From: Akkermansia muciniphila
GTDB lineage: Bacteria > Verrucomicrobiota > Verrucomicrobiia > Verrucomicrobiales > Akkermansiaceae
Assembly: GCA_943324575.2 (NCBI GenBank)
Contig: CALPMD020000060.1
Coordinates: 1-7,069, forward strand
Direction of reading: 5' to 3'
Length of the DNA stretch: 7,069 nucleotides
Shown: positions 1 through 6,526 of the stretch, piece after piece
Layout: each line of letters opens with the position of its first letter
Position numbering within the stretch: position 1 is the first letter of the stretch
Made by a program: the position numbers and the translations under genes
The notes under the pieces: generated by a model
The model's database searches: none
Seen by the model: only the letters and a program-made list of their open reading frames with translations
Told to the model about the DNA's origin: nothing

Positions 1-456
1 GATCTCGTCGCCGACCTGCAGCGCCTCGACCCCGTGGAAGCCTCGCGCACCGCGCTGCAAAACCGCCGCTTCGTCTCGCGTGCGCTGGAAATCTGCATCC
101 TCAGCGGACAGAAAGCCTCAGATCTCCGCGACCAGTGGGAATCGAAAACCGCGGCAATCTCCTCCAGCCTGCGCGGCATCGTCATCCAGCGCAGCCGCCC
201 CGACCTCCACGCGCGCATCGCGCAGCGGACCCGCGCGATGTTAGACGGCGGGGCATTAGAGGAGGTCGCCGCATTAGCCACCGTCTCCAGCAACTGCGAA
301 AAAGCCATTGGCTTTCGTGAAATCCGCTCGCTGCTGGCTGGGGAAATCGACCGCGCCAGCTGCGAGGATCTCATCAACGCCGCCACCCGCCAATACGCCA
401 AGCGCCAGGAAACGTGGTTCCGCCGCGAACATTGGCTGACGCCGCTAGATGCCTAG
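1..456 (+). CDS. miaA: tRNA dimethylallyltransferase MiaA, C-terminal half (5' end outside window)
   Basis: MiaA transfers a dimethylallyl group from DMAPP to N6 of A37 in tRNAs that read codons starting with U; it acts in the cytoplasm. Only the last 151 residues are visible, roughly half of a usual protein of about 300 residues, and the frame is open from base 1. Numbering from the first visible codon, family hallmarks are the D10-P-x(2)-A block followed by NRRFVSRALEI (21-31) and SGQKAS (35-40), the G83-x(3)-EV stretch (83-89), AIGFREI (102-108) and the near-terminal AKRQETWFRRE (133-143), a C-terminal signature of MiaA. The P-loop lies upstream and is not seen. A GTG at 34 is an internal codon, not a start, because homology continues before it. 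The gene ends with TAG, 69 bp before the preferred ATG of the next gene. The family assignment is secure. Confidence 0.95.
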   Translation, partial: DLVADLQRLDPVEASRTALQNRRFVSRALEICILSGQKASDLRDQWESKTAAISSSLRGIVIQRSRPDLHARIAQRTRAMLDGGALEEVAALATVSSNCEKAIGFREIRSLLAGEIDRASCEDLINAATRQYAKRQETWFRREHWLTPLDA

Positions 457-525
457 ACCGGCGGGTTTGCCTTGCCCCTCACGCGGCGCACCCCTAAGAA
501 TTCATCGGGTTTTGCCCGTGCCACG

Positions 526-2100
526 ATGAAATCTCTCCTTATCCTCCTCGTCACCATTTCGCTGATGGCCCCCGCATGGGCTGGTGCAGCGGAGGCCCTC
601 GCCGCCGAGCCGGCCTTCGTCTCGGCGATGGCGAAGTTCCCCGAGATGGAGAACGCCCACGGCCTGCACAGCATCACCGAAAAACTCAGCTACCGCGCCG
701 CACAACAACCGTTCCTGTTAGTTGCAACGGCGATTTTCGTCCTCGCCATTCTTCACACCTTCTTCGCCGCGCCCATCACCCGCCTCGCCCACCGGGCGCA
801 GCAGCAACACGATGCGAAAGTCGTTCGCTCGCACGAATCCACCGCGGCCGATAAGGTGAGTTTCAAAGCGACAATGCTGCACTTTCTCGGCGAAGTGGAA
901 GCGATCTTTGGCGTCTGGGTGATCGTCCTGATGGCGGCGATGGCCGCTTTTTACGACTTTGACACCGTCAAAAGTTATGTCACGGGCGTCAACTTCACCG
1001 AGCCGATGTTTGTCGTGGTGATCATGGCACTAGCCTCCACCCGACCCATCCTGCACTTCGCCGAATCCTGCCTCGGCCGTTTCGCCAGGCTCGGCAGGCA
1101 AACGCCAGCCGCTTGGTGGTTGTCGATCCTCATCGTGGCTCCGTTGCTCGGCTCACTCATCACTGAGCCGGGAGCGATGACGATTGCCGCCCTGCTGCTG
1201 GCGAAAAAATTCTATCCGCTCAAACCGTCGCCGCGCTTTGCCTACGCCACGCTGGGCCTGTTATTCGTCAATATCTCAGTCGGCGGGGTGCTGACGAATT
1301 TTGCCGCCCCGCCCGTCCTGATGGTCGCCCAGAGGTGGGGCCTCACCACTCCAGAGATGCTGCTGCACTTCGGCGACAAGGCGATTCTCGCGATCACCGC
1401 TTCCAGCACGATCTACTTCCTCTGCTTCCGCAAAGAGCTTGCCGCCATGGCGGAACGGGCGGGCGACCATGATGGAGATGGTGTGGGCGACCTGATCCAA
1501 AAGGATCGCCCCGTGCCACTTTTTGTCACTCTCACCCACCTGTTGTTCATGGCATGGACCGTGACGTTTGCGCACTACCCGCCGCTTTTCATCGGCAGCT
1601 TCCTGTTCTTCCTCGCCTTCTCCCAAGGCACGGCCGACCACCAGCACCGCATCAACCTGCGCGGTCCGATCCTGGTCGGCTTTTTCCTCGGCGGCCTCGT
1701 CATCCATGGCGGCCTGCAAGGCTGGTGGCTCGCACCGATCATCTCGAGCCTCAGCGAATGGCCACTGTTCCTTGGTTCCACCATTCTCACCTCCTTCAAC
1801 GACAACGCAGCTATCACTTACCTCGCCAGCCAAGTCGACGGGCTTGCGCCCCAACTGAAATACGCCGTACTCGCCGGTGCGGTGGCAGGCGGCGGTCTCA
1901 CGGTCATCGCCAACGCGCCTAACCCCGCGGGCCAAGCGCTGTTAGGGCGCTTCTTCGGCGACGGCGTCTCCCCACTCAAGCTCGCACTCGGTGCGCTCCT
2001 GCCGACGATCATCGTCGCCCTCTGCATGATGTTTTTCCCCGACCGTGGGAAGGATGAAGCATTCGCCGCCCCGCCTACCTCAACTTCTCTAACACCCTAA
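526..2100 (+). CDS. Predicted Na+/H+ antiporter (PF07399-like polytopic membrane protein)
   Basis: This is a polytopic inner-membrane protein that I recognise as a member of the putative Na+/H+ antiporter family PF07399. Transport activity is a family prediction only. The frame is open from a TTG at 472, but I prefer ATG 526 (524 residues) because it begins a clean signal peptide: K2, then a hydrophobic stretch to about residue 17, and AWAGAAEA around 17-24 as a likely cleavage region. Hydrophobic segments lie near 63-81, 124-143, 160-172, 197-227, 239-265, 285-301, 331-366, 380-405, 444-462 and 484-505. Polar or small motifs inside membrane regions, such as GSLITEPGAM (209-218), SFNDNAAITY (423-432) and ANAPNPAGQ (462-470), resemble ion-binding re-entrant motifs of the ion transporter superfamily. 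The loop 302-330 contains an acidic DxDxDGxxD sequence (314-322). No Shine-Dalgarno sequence is evident. The stop lies 3 bp before ribE, suggesting co-transcription. Confidence 0.8.
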   Translation: MKSLLILLVTISLMAPAWAGAAEALAAEPAFVSAMAKFPEMENAHGLHSITEKLSYRAAQQPFLLVATAIFVLAILHTFFAAPITRLAHRAQQQHDAKVVRSHESTAADKVSFKATMLHFLGEVEAIFGVWVIVLMAAMAAFYDFDTVKSYVTGVNFTEPMFVVVIMALASTRPILHFAESCLGRFARLGRQTPAAWWLSILIVAPLLGSLITEPGAMTIAALLLAKKFYPLKPSPRFAYATLGLLFVNISVGGVLTNFAAPPVLMVAQRWGLTTPEMLLHFGDKAILAITASSTIYFLCFRKELAAMAERAGDHDGDGVGDLIQKDRPVPLFVTLTHLLFMAWTVTFAHYPPLFIGSFLFFLAFSQGTADHQHRINLRGPILVGFFLGGLVIHGGLQGWWLAPIISSLSEWPLFLGSTILTSFNDNAAITYLASQVDGLAPQLKYAVLAGAVAGGGLTVIANAPNPAGQALLGRFFGDGVSPLKLALGALLPTIIVALCMMFFPDRGKDEAFAAPPTSTSLTP

Positions 2101-2103
2101 CTC

Positions 2104-2715
2104 ATGTTCACCGGTCTCGTCGAAGCCCTTGGCACCGTCATTAGCCTCGAATCCAAAGGCGAGCAGGCGCGCCTCACGCTCGCCCTGCCCTTCGCCGCCG
2201 ATCTTGCGCTGGGCGATTCGGTGGCCGTCAACGGCTGCTGTCTCACCGTCGCCGAACTCGCGCCTAACGACACCGCGTTTGACCTGTTAGCCCAGACCCT
2301 GCGCGTCACCTCGCTCGGCGACCTCACGACCGGATCCACCGTCAACCTCGAACGCGCAATGATGGTGGGCGACCGTTTCGGCGGCCACTTTGTCCAAGGC
2401 CATGTCGATGGCACCGGCCAGATCACCCGGCTCGAAGCGAGCGGCCAAGACCATATCGTCGGCGTCTCCCTGCCACTGGAGATTCACTCGCTCTGCATCG
2501 ACAAGGGATCGCTCACACTCGACGGAATTTCTCTCACCATCGCCGAACTCAGCCCCGACGGTGCCGTGTTCTGGATCACACCGCACACTTGGGAACATAC
2601 GCATCTGCACCAAGCGCGAGTCGGACAAGTGGTCAATCTCGAGGTCGATCTGCTGGCAAAATATGTCGACAAGCTGCTGGCTGCACGCATGCCGCCGGCC
2701 GCGAACGCTGTTTGA
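2104..2715 (+). CDS. ribE: Riboflavin synthase, alpha-subunit type
   Basis: Riboflavin synthase dismutates two molecules of 6,7-dimethyl-8-ribityllumazine to riboflavin and a pyrimidinedione, the last step of riboflavin synthesis, in the cytoplasm, usually as a trimer. The protein has 203 residues, close to the usual 200-215. It starts with the nearly invariant MFTGLVE. Two lumazine-binding repeats are visible: the first at about 1-96 with GDSVAVNGCCLTVAEL (37-52), the second at about 97-190 with KGSLTLDGISLTIAEL (134-149). GGHFVQGHVDGTG (93-105) marks the start of the second repeat. The C terminus has the typical NLEVDLLAKYV (178-188). The start follows the antiporter stop by 3 bp, so expression probably depends on that transcript. 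No FMN riboswitch-like leader is possible in the 3-bp gap and none was noticed further upstream. The stop codon sits inside a long inverted repeat. The symbol is ribC in Escherichia coli. Confidence 0.96.
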   Translation: MFTGLVEALGTVISLESKGEQARLTLALPFAADLALGDSVAVNGCCLTVAELAPNDTAFDLLAQTLRVTSLGDLTTGSTVNLERAMMVGDRFGGHFVQGHVDGTGQITRLEASGQDHIVGVSLPLEIHSLCIDKGSLTLDGISLTIAELSPDGAVFWITPHTWEHTHLHQARVGQVVNLEVDLLAKYVDKLLAARMPPAANAV

Positions 2716-2748
2716 TTCAGCTTACCAGGGCTGAGGAATCAAACAGCG
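2706..2748 (+). terminator. Long hairpin over the ribE stop codon; terminator-like but no T-tract
   Basis: Bases 2706-2717 (CGCTGTTTGATT) pair perfectly with 2737-2748 (AATCAAACAGCG), a 12-bp stem. Inside it, CAGC 2718-2721 can pair with GCTG 2730-2733, leaving an 8-nt loop and a 3-nt bulge. The ribE TGA (2713-2715) lies in the left arm. A second small hairpin, CCGC/GCGG with loop TTGC, abuts at 2749-2760. Position at the end of an operon and before a convergent gene suggests a transcript 3' end. There is no run of T after either arm, on either strand, so it is not a canonical intrinsic terminator. It could instead stabilise the mRNA 3' end. Confidence 0.45.
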
Positions 2749-2871
2749 CCGCTTGCGCGGACTCGAGAAAAGGCGGTAGTTACTAAAAAGTAAAATCACC
2801 TCTCACGACCTCAATAAAGCGTAAAAATTGGATCGATGGAAGGAAATAATTGAGACCCTGCCCGCTGGAAA
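2716..2871. other. Convergent intergenic spacer between ribE and the phosphoesterase gene
   Basis: This spacer of 156 bp separates two gene blocks that read towards each other. Its left end is the right part of the ribE hairpin. The rest is clearly more AT-rich than the flanking genes and holds only a short dyad, TTACT/AGTAA, around AAAA at 2780-2793. I see no open frame with recognisable content, no RNA gene and no convincing intrinsic terminator for the leftward operon. Termination here may be Rho-dependent, which is an inference. Confidence 0.6.
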
Positions 2872-3597
2872 TTAGCGTCCTTCACCAAGGCGATCGGCTA
2901 GCATCTGCGGCAAGCCCGCCGCAATGATTTTCGCCTGCGCCTTGGCAATGTCGTAATCGACACGACGGAAGACCATCTGCCTCTGCTCGGGGTCATAGAT
3001 CACATAGCAGGCCCGCGAATCGCCATCGCGTGGTTGGCCAACTGATCCGACGTTGATGAAATACTTCGCCCTCGCTTCGACCTCGATCAATTCCGCAGCG
3101 ACTTCGACGGCCTTGTTGTCAGTTTTCATGTAGATTCGTGGCACGTGGGTGTGGCCATGAAAGCATATGGGCGTGAACTGATAGGAGAAATTGGCCAATG
3201 CGTCGAAGCGGTTAGAGACGTAGTCCCAATTTTGTGGTTGATCGAGGGTGCTGTGGACGAGCGTGAAGTCGGCGACTTGGCGGACCATTTGAAGTCGTTT
3301 CAGCCACTGCTGTTGATCGGCGGAGAGCTGCCGGCGGGTCCATTCCAAGGCCGCCGCAGCCACAGAATTCATGTTGTCGAGAGAGGTATTGGCAGCGGCT
3401 TCTTCGTCATGATTGCCTTTGACTGTCGGGCATTTCATGCCACGGACAATCTCCAAGCATGCCGCAGGATCGGCATTGTAGCCGACGATGTCACCCAGAC
3501 AGGCGTAGTTGGTCACACCCATTTGCGAGGCGTCTTCAAGAACTGCCTCCAAAGCTTCCAAATTGGCGTGAATGTCACCGAAAAGAGCGAATCGCAT
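2872..3597 (-). CDS. Calcineurin-like metallophosphoesterase (YfcE/ApaH-like fold)
   Basis: This is a predicted cytoplasmic dinuclear-metal phosphoesterase of 241 residues, of the compact kind found in the Metallophos_2 family. The substrate cannot be told from sequence: phosphodiesters, nucleotides and phosphoproteins are all possible. All metal-binding blocks are present: GDIHAN (7-12, D8 and H10), GDIVGY (35-40, D36), GNHDE (61-65, N62 and H63), VHS (114-116, H115) and GHTH (148-151, H149 and H151). INVGSVGQPRDGD (181-193) is a further motif typical of these small enzymes. No signal peptide or membrane segment is seen. ATG at 3597 is chosen because MRFALFGDIH places the first motif at the usual N-terminal position. 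It is the last gene of the leftward run, 48 bp after the TPR-like gene, without an evident Shine-Dalgarno sequence. A functional link to the exporter upstream is possible but unproven. Confidence 0.9.
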   Translation of the reverse strand: MRFALFGDIHANLEALEAVLEDASQMGVTNYACLGDIVGYNADPAACLEIVRGMKCPTVKGNHDEEAAANTSLDNMNSVAAAALEWTRRQLSADQQQWLKRLQMVRQVADFTLVHSTLDQPQNWDYVSNRFDALANFSYQFTPICFHGHTHVPRIYMKTDNKAVEVAAELIEVEARAKYFINVGSVGQPRDGDSRACYVIYDPEQRQMVFRRVDYDIAKAQAKIIAAGLPQMLADRLGEGR

Positions 3598-3645
3598 AAA
3601 GTCGTTTGAGATGATAGAAAATCCGACGCGGGGAGATCGGCAAGT

Positions 3646-4623
3646 TTATTTTGAAAACCATTCGTCGGGGCCGGTGGGTGCCTGCAAGGGCTGGTTAAGA
3701 ATGCTTCTTTCCGCTGGGATTGCCAGTGTCGTTTCCAGAGATTGAAGCGCAACCGCCACACCGAAGACGGGGAAGCGCTCGCAAGTCCTCTGCCAGTGAG
3801 TGCAGAGCGCCTTATAGGCATTTTGCGGCGAGCCAAATAATTCGATCGCCCGCTGGGCACTATCCGCTTCTGGGTTTTCGTGCGCCTCCAGCACCAAAAG
3901 TAGAATCAACAAGGTGGGCGTTTGGTTACTACGGGAGGCGTAGAGGGATTGCGCGAGTTCGAGCGCTTCCTTCTCCCTGCCGGCCACGCGGGCGAGCGAA
4001 TAAAGCTGGGCGCGACGGACGTAGGGCAGAGCTTTGCCCGTCGCTGCCGCTCGTTTGTAGGCATCGGCTGCAGCCGCAAAGGTCGCGTTGTCATCGCGGA
4101 AGGCTGGGAATTTGTTCGAGTCAGAAAGCAAGAAGCCTAGATTTGCCAGCATGCTCCAATCGTCAGGATTATTGCGGATTCCACGTTCTAGGAAAGCGCG
4201 GCCGCGGTAGATCGACGAGCGCCATGCCTCCCTACGCCGCAGCGCCGGCAGCGTGGAATCATTGAGATAAAAGGAGGCAGCGTTGTACGACGAGTGCCAC
4301 GAGCCAGTCTCCCAGTAGTAGCGGGTGTGCGGAGCCAAATCAACAATGGTCTCATAAGTCTTCGCCACGTCGTCCCAGCGTTGCTCTTGGAAAAAGGTAA
4401 ATGCCCGTAAGTTGAGAAACGTCGCCACCAATGTGCGAAGCCCACCGAGCGCCACTGCCGAACTCGTCTGGCCGATCCTTTCCCGCGTCTCGATTTCCAG
4501 TGGTGGTGGCGTCAGCCCACCGGCTCGCAGCTCGTTGCGCAGGGCGGCCTCATAGGGCATGCGCGATGCGCCGAAGGCCAGCACTAGTCCTAACAAAATC
4601 CCGTTTCTTTGCCAGTTCTTCAC
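3646..4623 (-). CDS. Membrane-anchored TPR-like protein of unknown function
   Basis: I do not recognise a named family for this 325-residue protein. A short basic N terminus (K2, R6) is followed by a hydrophobic stretch at about 8-20, probably an uncleaved signal anchor, which would place the rest outside the cytoplasm. The body looks helical and TPR-like. Candidate units are about 68-100 (FFQEQRWDDVAKTYETIVDL), 139-167 (RGRAFLERGIRNNPDDWSML) and 181-230 (AAAADAYKRAA, then REKEALELAQSLY). Aromatic-rich RYYWETGSWHSSYN (101-114) lies between the first two. Two cysteines, C274 and C281, are 7 residues apart and could form a disulphide if exported. The start is a GTG only 3 bp after the permease stop (TAA ACC GTG), which suggests coupled translation. 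The tight linkage to an ABC ATPase and permease makes an accessory or scaffold role in that exporter the simplest guess. Confidence 0.75.
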   Translation of the reverse strand: MKNWQRNGILLGLVLAFGASRMPYEAALRNELRAGGLTPPPLEIETRERIGQTSSAVALGGLRTLVATFLNLRAFTFFQEQRWDDVAKTYETIVDLAPHTRYYWETGSWHSSYNAASFYLNDSTLPALRRREAWRSSIYRGRAFLERGIRNNPDDWSMLANLGFLLSDSNKFPAFRDDNATFAAAADAYKRAAATGKALPYVRRAQLYSLARVAGREKEALELAQSLYASRSNQTPTLLILLLVLEAHENPEADSAQRAIELFGSPQNAYKALCTHWQRTCERFPVFGVAVALQSLETTLAIPAERSILNQPLQAPTGPDEWFSK

Positions 4624-4626
4624 GGT

Positions 4627-5556
4627 TTAAAATTCTTTCTCCGCGAACACGTACCACGACGCAAAGGTGTAAAACACGGCGTAATAGAGACCGACGAGAG
4701 TCATTTTTCCCAATATCAGCATCGGCATCGTCTGGCCCTCGATCACGGCATCAATGACGTTGAAGTTTTGAAAATCCGGCAAGACCAGCGACACCAATAG
4801 CGAAAGTATCCGGCCAATCATGCCTTCGCCCGCATGTCCCGCTTGGAGATAAGCGTCCCGCGCATCGGCCTGAAAGTGACCGATGAAGTAAACCATAAAA
4901 CTCACAATCGTGGTAAACAGAGTGCTGGTCGAAAAAGTTGAAATCAACAGTGACATCGACGCCAAGATCGAAGCCCGCAGAAACACGGCGAAGACGGCGC
5001 CTTGCAGCGACCAGCTCGGCCCGTGGAGTGCGGTTTCTTGTCGCATGGATTGGATCGCATCTTGCGGCCAGCTTTGCGCTTGAGCCATGGCTAGCTGCTC
5101 CTCCAACACCATTGACGTGCGAATGTGAAGGACGGCCGTCATCAAGACGTCCATCAGTGCCAACGAGACAAACACCAGCAAGATCACACCCAATAGTTTC
5201 CCCGCCAGATAATCGAAGCGCGGCACCGGCTTAGCCAATATCGTATACAGCGTACGATCTTCCACATCTTTAGGCAGCAGCAACGCGGTCGCGACGATGG
5301 AAAGAACCATGGAGAAAAGCGTCATGGTGCCTAACGACCAGCTCTTGATGGAACGCAGCACATTGATCCCGACCGATTCCGGTCCTTCGTGTTGCGGCAG
5401 GTCGAAGAAATTACTCGCGATGGCAATCACGGCGAACACCGCCAAAAAGTAAAACACCTTCATCCGCACCAACTGGGTGAATGCATGCAGGGCGATCACC
5501 CAGATGCGGCTCAGGTGCGAGCCCTTTGAAGAAGAAATGGCAGTCGTATCGCTCAT
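4627..5556 (-). CDS. ABC-2 type transporter permease subunit
   Basis: This 309-residue inner-membrane protein should form the channel of an ABC exporter with the ATPase encoded immediately upstream. The substrate is unknown. Hydrophobic segments lie near 34-50, 74-95, 117-141, 184-205, 207-226, 248-262 and 284-304. The sequence DVEDRTLYTILAKPVPRFDY, starting at residue 97 and running on to LAGK (117-120), is the cytoplasmic motif shared by NosY/YtrC-like ABC-2 permeases (D-x-E-x-x-T, then K-P-V-x-R-x-x-Y-x-x-G-K). A large soluble loop separates the third and fourth segments (about 145-183). The ATG overlaps the ATPase stop in the sequence ATGA (5556-5553), a classic arrangement for translational coupling and equal subunit supply. 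It ends with TAA 3 bp before the TPR-like gene. The permease call is firm; the exporter direction is inferred from the family. Confidence 0.88.
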   Translation of the reverse strand: MSDTTAISSSKGSHLSRIWVIALHAFTQLVRMKVFYFLAVFAVIAIASNFFDLPQHEGPESVGINVLRSIKSWSLGTMTLFSMVLSIVATALLLPKDVEDRTLYTILAKPVPRFDYLAGKLLGVILLVFVSLALMDVLMTAVLHIRTSMVLEEQLAMAQAQSWPQDAIQSMRQETALHGPSWSLQGAVFAVFLRASILASMSLLISTFSTSTLFTTIVSFMVYFIGHFQADARDAYLQAGHAGEGMIGRILSLLVSLVLPDFQNFNVIDAVIEGQTMPMLILGKMTLVGLYYAVFYTFASWYVFAEKEF

Positions 5557-6431
5557 GGTAGTTCGCTTTGAGTGGTTTCGCGCAGAAAAAGTCGCTCCAG
5601 GGTCGTACGCGGCTTGCCGGTATGAAGTAGCGTGGTACCCGCTGAGTTGGCGACCAATGCCGTGATTTGCGCGATCAACTCCGGGCTCGCGTCTTTCAGC
5701 ACGATCTCAGTCTGGTCTTCGATCGCGATCAAATCCTCCAACCGGCCCTCCTTGACCATTTTCCCTCTGAAAATAATCCCGACGTGGTCGCAGACCTCCT
5801 GCACCTGCTCCAGCAAGTGCGAGCAAAGAAACACGGTGATCCCGCGCTCTTTGAGCGTTAAAATCAAATCCCGGATCTGTCGCGAACCCACCGGATCCAC
5901 GCCCGCAGTGGGCTCGTCGAGAATCACCAATCGCGGCTCTTGCACCAAAGCCTGCGCCAGCCCGATACGCTGCAGCATCCCTTTTGAGTAGCCGCCCAGC
6001 CGCCGGTCACGTGCGCCTTCCAAATCGACCAGTGCCAGTAACTCACTGACCCGCGCCTCCAAAGCCTTGCCCTTCAAGCCGCAGAGCTTGCCATAGAAGC
6101 GGAGCGTCTCTGCGCCGCTGAGGTGTTTGTAAAAATAAGGATTTTCCGGCAGAAAGCCTACGTCATTGCGCGAGTCCACCTTGAGCGAATCTTGGCCAAA
6201 AATCGTGCACTGCCCGGCCGTCGGCACCACCAGACCCAGCAAGGCCTTCATGGTCGTGGATTTCCCCGAACCGTTTGGCCCGATCAAGCCGTAGACCTCA
6301 CCCGGCATGATGCGAATCGATACCCCATCCACGGCGCGCAGCTTCTGATTGCGGAATGAGGTCTTGAAGTCCTTTACCAGATTCTTGATTTCAACAGCGG
6401 GTGTCGTCTGAGTCATCGGTCGATTCATCAT
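5553..6431 (-). CDS. ABC transporter ATP-binding protein (ABC-2 exporter type)
   Basis: This cytoplasmic ATPase should power the permease encoded downstream. The frame stays open to 6611, but the extra 60 residues are Arg-rich, unlike the family, and run through a perfect 18-bp tandem repeat and into the 21-bp array. The likely starts are ATG 6431 (292 residues, followed by a second ATG at 6428) or ATG 6416 (287 residues). Numbered from 6416: VEIKNLVKDF (8-17) opens the domain; Walker A is GPNGSGKST (46-54); the Q-loop position reads GFLPEN, with Glu where many ABC ATPases have Gln, as is common in this subgroup; the signature is YSKGMLQR (143-150); Walker B is LVILDEPTAGVDP (163-175, D167 and E168); the switch His is H200. 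A C-terminal extension of about 50 residues follows EDLIAIED. All catalytic motifs are intact. No clear Shine-Dalgarno sequence marks either start. Confidence 0.92.
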   Translation of the reverse strand: MMNRPMTQTTPAVEIKNLVKDFKTSFRNQKLRAVDGVSIRIMPGEVYGLIGPNGSGKSTTMKALLGLVVPTAGQCTIFGQDSLKVDSRNDVGFLPENPYFYKHLSGAETLRFYGKLCGLKGKALEARVSELLALVDLEGARDRRLGGYSKGMLQRIGLAQALVQEPRLVILDEPTAGVDPVGSRQIRDLILTLKERGITVFLCSHLLEQVQEVCDHVGIIFRGKMVKEGRLEDLIAIEDQTEIVLKDASPELIAQITALVANSAGTTLLHTGKPRTTLERLFLRETTQSELP

Positions 6432-6460
6432 GGGATAGTCAAAACCAACTGGCAATGGAC

Positions 6461-6466
6461 ATTTTA
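6461..6466 (-). promoter_or_regulatory. Candidate -10 element for the ABC operon
   Basis: Read leftwards, this is TAAAAT, five of six matches to the sigma-70 -10 consensus. It lies about 30 bp from the ATG at 6431 and 45 bp from that at 6416, a sensible leader length. No good -35 hexamer is found 16-19 bp upstream (best TTCTCG), so this is a weak call. On the opposite strand, TGGACA (6456-6461), a 17-bp gap and GAAAAT (6479-6484) form an equally weak rightward candidate over the same bases. Confidence 0.22.
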
Positions 6467-6490
6467 AAGGAATGCTTCGAAAATCGAGAA

Positions 6491-6526
6491 TCCAGTAGGT
6501 GGTCCTTCTCCAGTAGGTGGTCCTTC
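6491..6526. repeat. Perfect 18-bp tandem duplication
   Basis: The unit TCCAGTAGGTGGTCCTTC occurs at 6491-6508 and again, without any mismatch, at 6509-6526. It lies upstream of the probable ABC operon start and outside the 21-bp array, to which it shows no obvious similarity. Perfect identity implies a recent duplication. It could be a doubled operator for the leftward operon or a neutral slippage product. Confidence 0.9.

Noticed and set aside
472..525. TTG at 472 as the antiporter start
   Set aside because: It would add 18 basic residues in front of a clean signal peptide that begins at ATG 526.
457..525. Promoter, terminator or FMN riboswitch between miaA and the antiporter gene
   Set aside because: The 69 bp hold only a weak 4-bp CGGG/CCCG dyad and no convincing -35/-10 pair; the space is too short for an FMN riboswitch.
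1276..1935. Leftward 219-codon open frame opposite the antiporter gene
   Set aside because: It is antisense to a well-supported membrane protein in GC-rich DNA, is rich in charged residues without motifs and shows no family resemblance.
241..2290. TTA leucine codons mostly followed by G in otherwise GC-rich genes
   Set aside because: Only about seven cases were seen across three genes; this is too few to call a signal without genome-wide codon counts.
2780..2793. TTACT/AGTAA dyad as an intrinsic terminator for the leftward operon
   Set aside because: The stem is five AT-rich pairs and too weak, despite T-rich sequence on the minus strand nearby.
3145..3609. Rightward 154-codon open frame opposite the phosphoesterase
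   Set aside because: The leftward frame holds every metal-binding motif of its family, so this is a mirror frame.
3720..4265. Rightward 181-codon open frame opposite the TPR-like gene
   Set aside because: Its content is Pro/Arg/Ser-rich with no recognisable domain, and the leftward frame has coherent TPR-like content and operon spacing.
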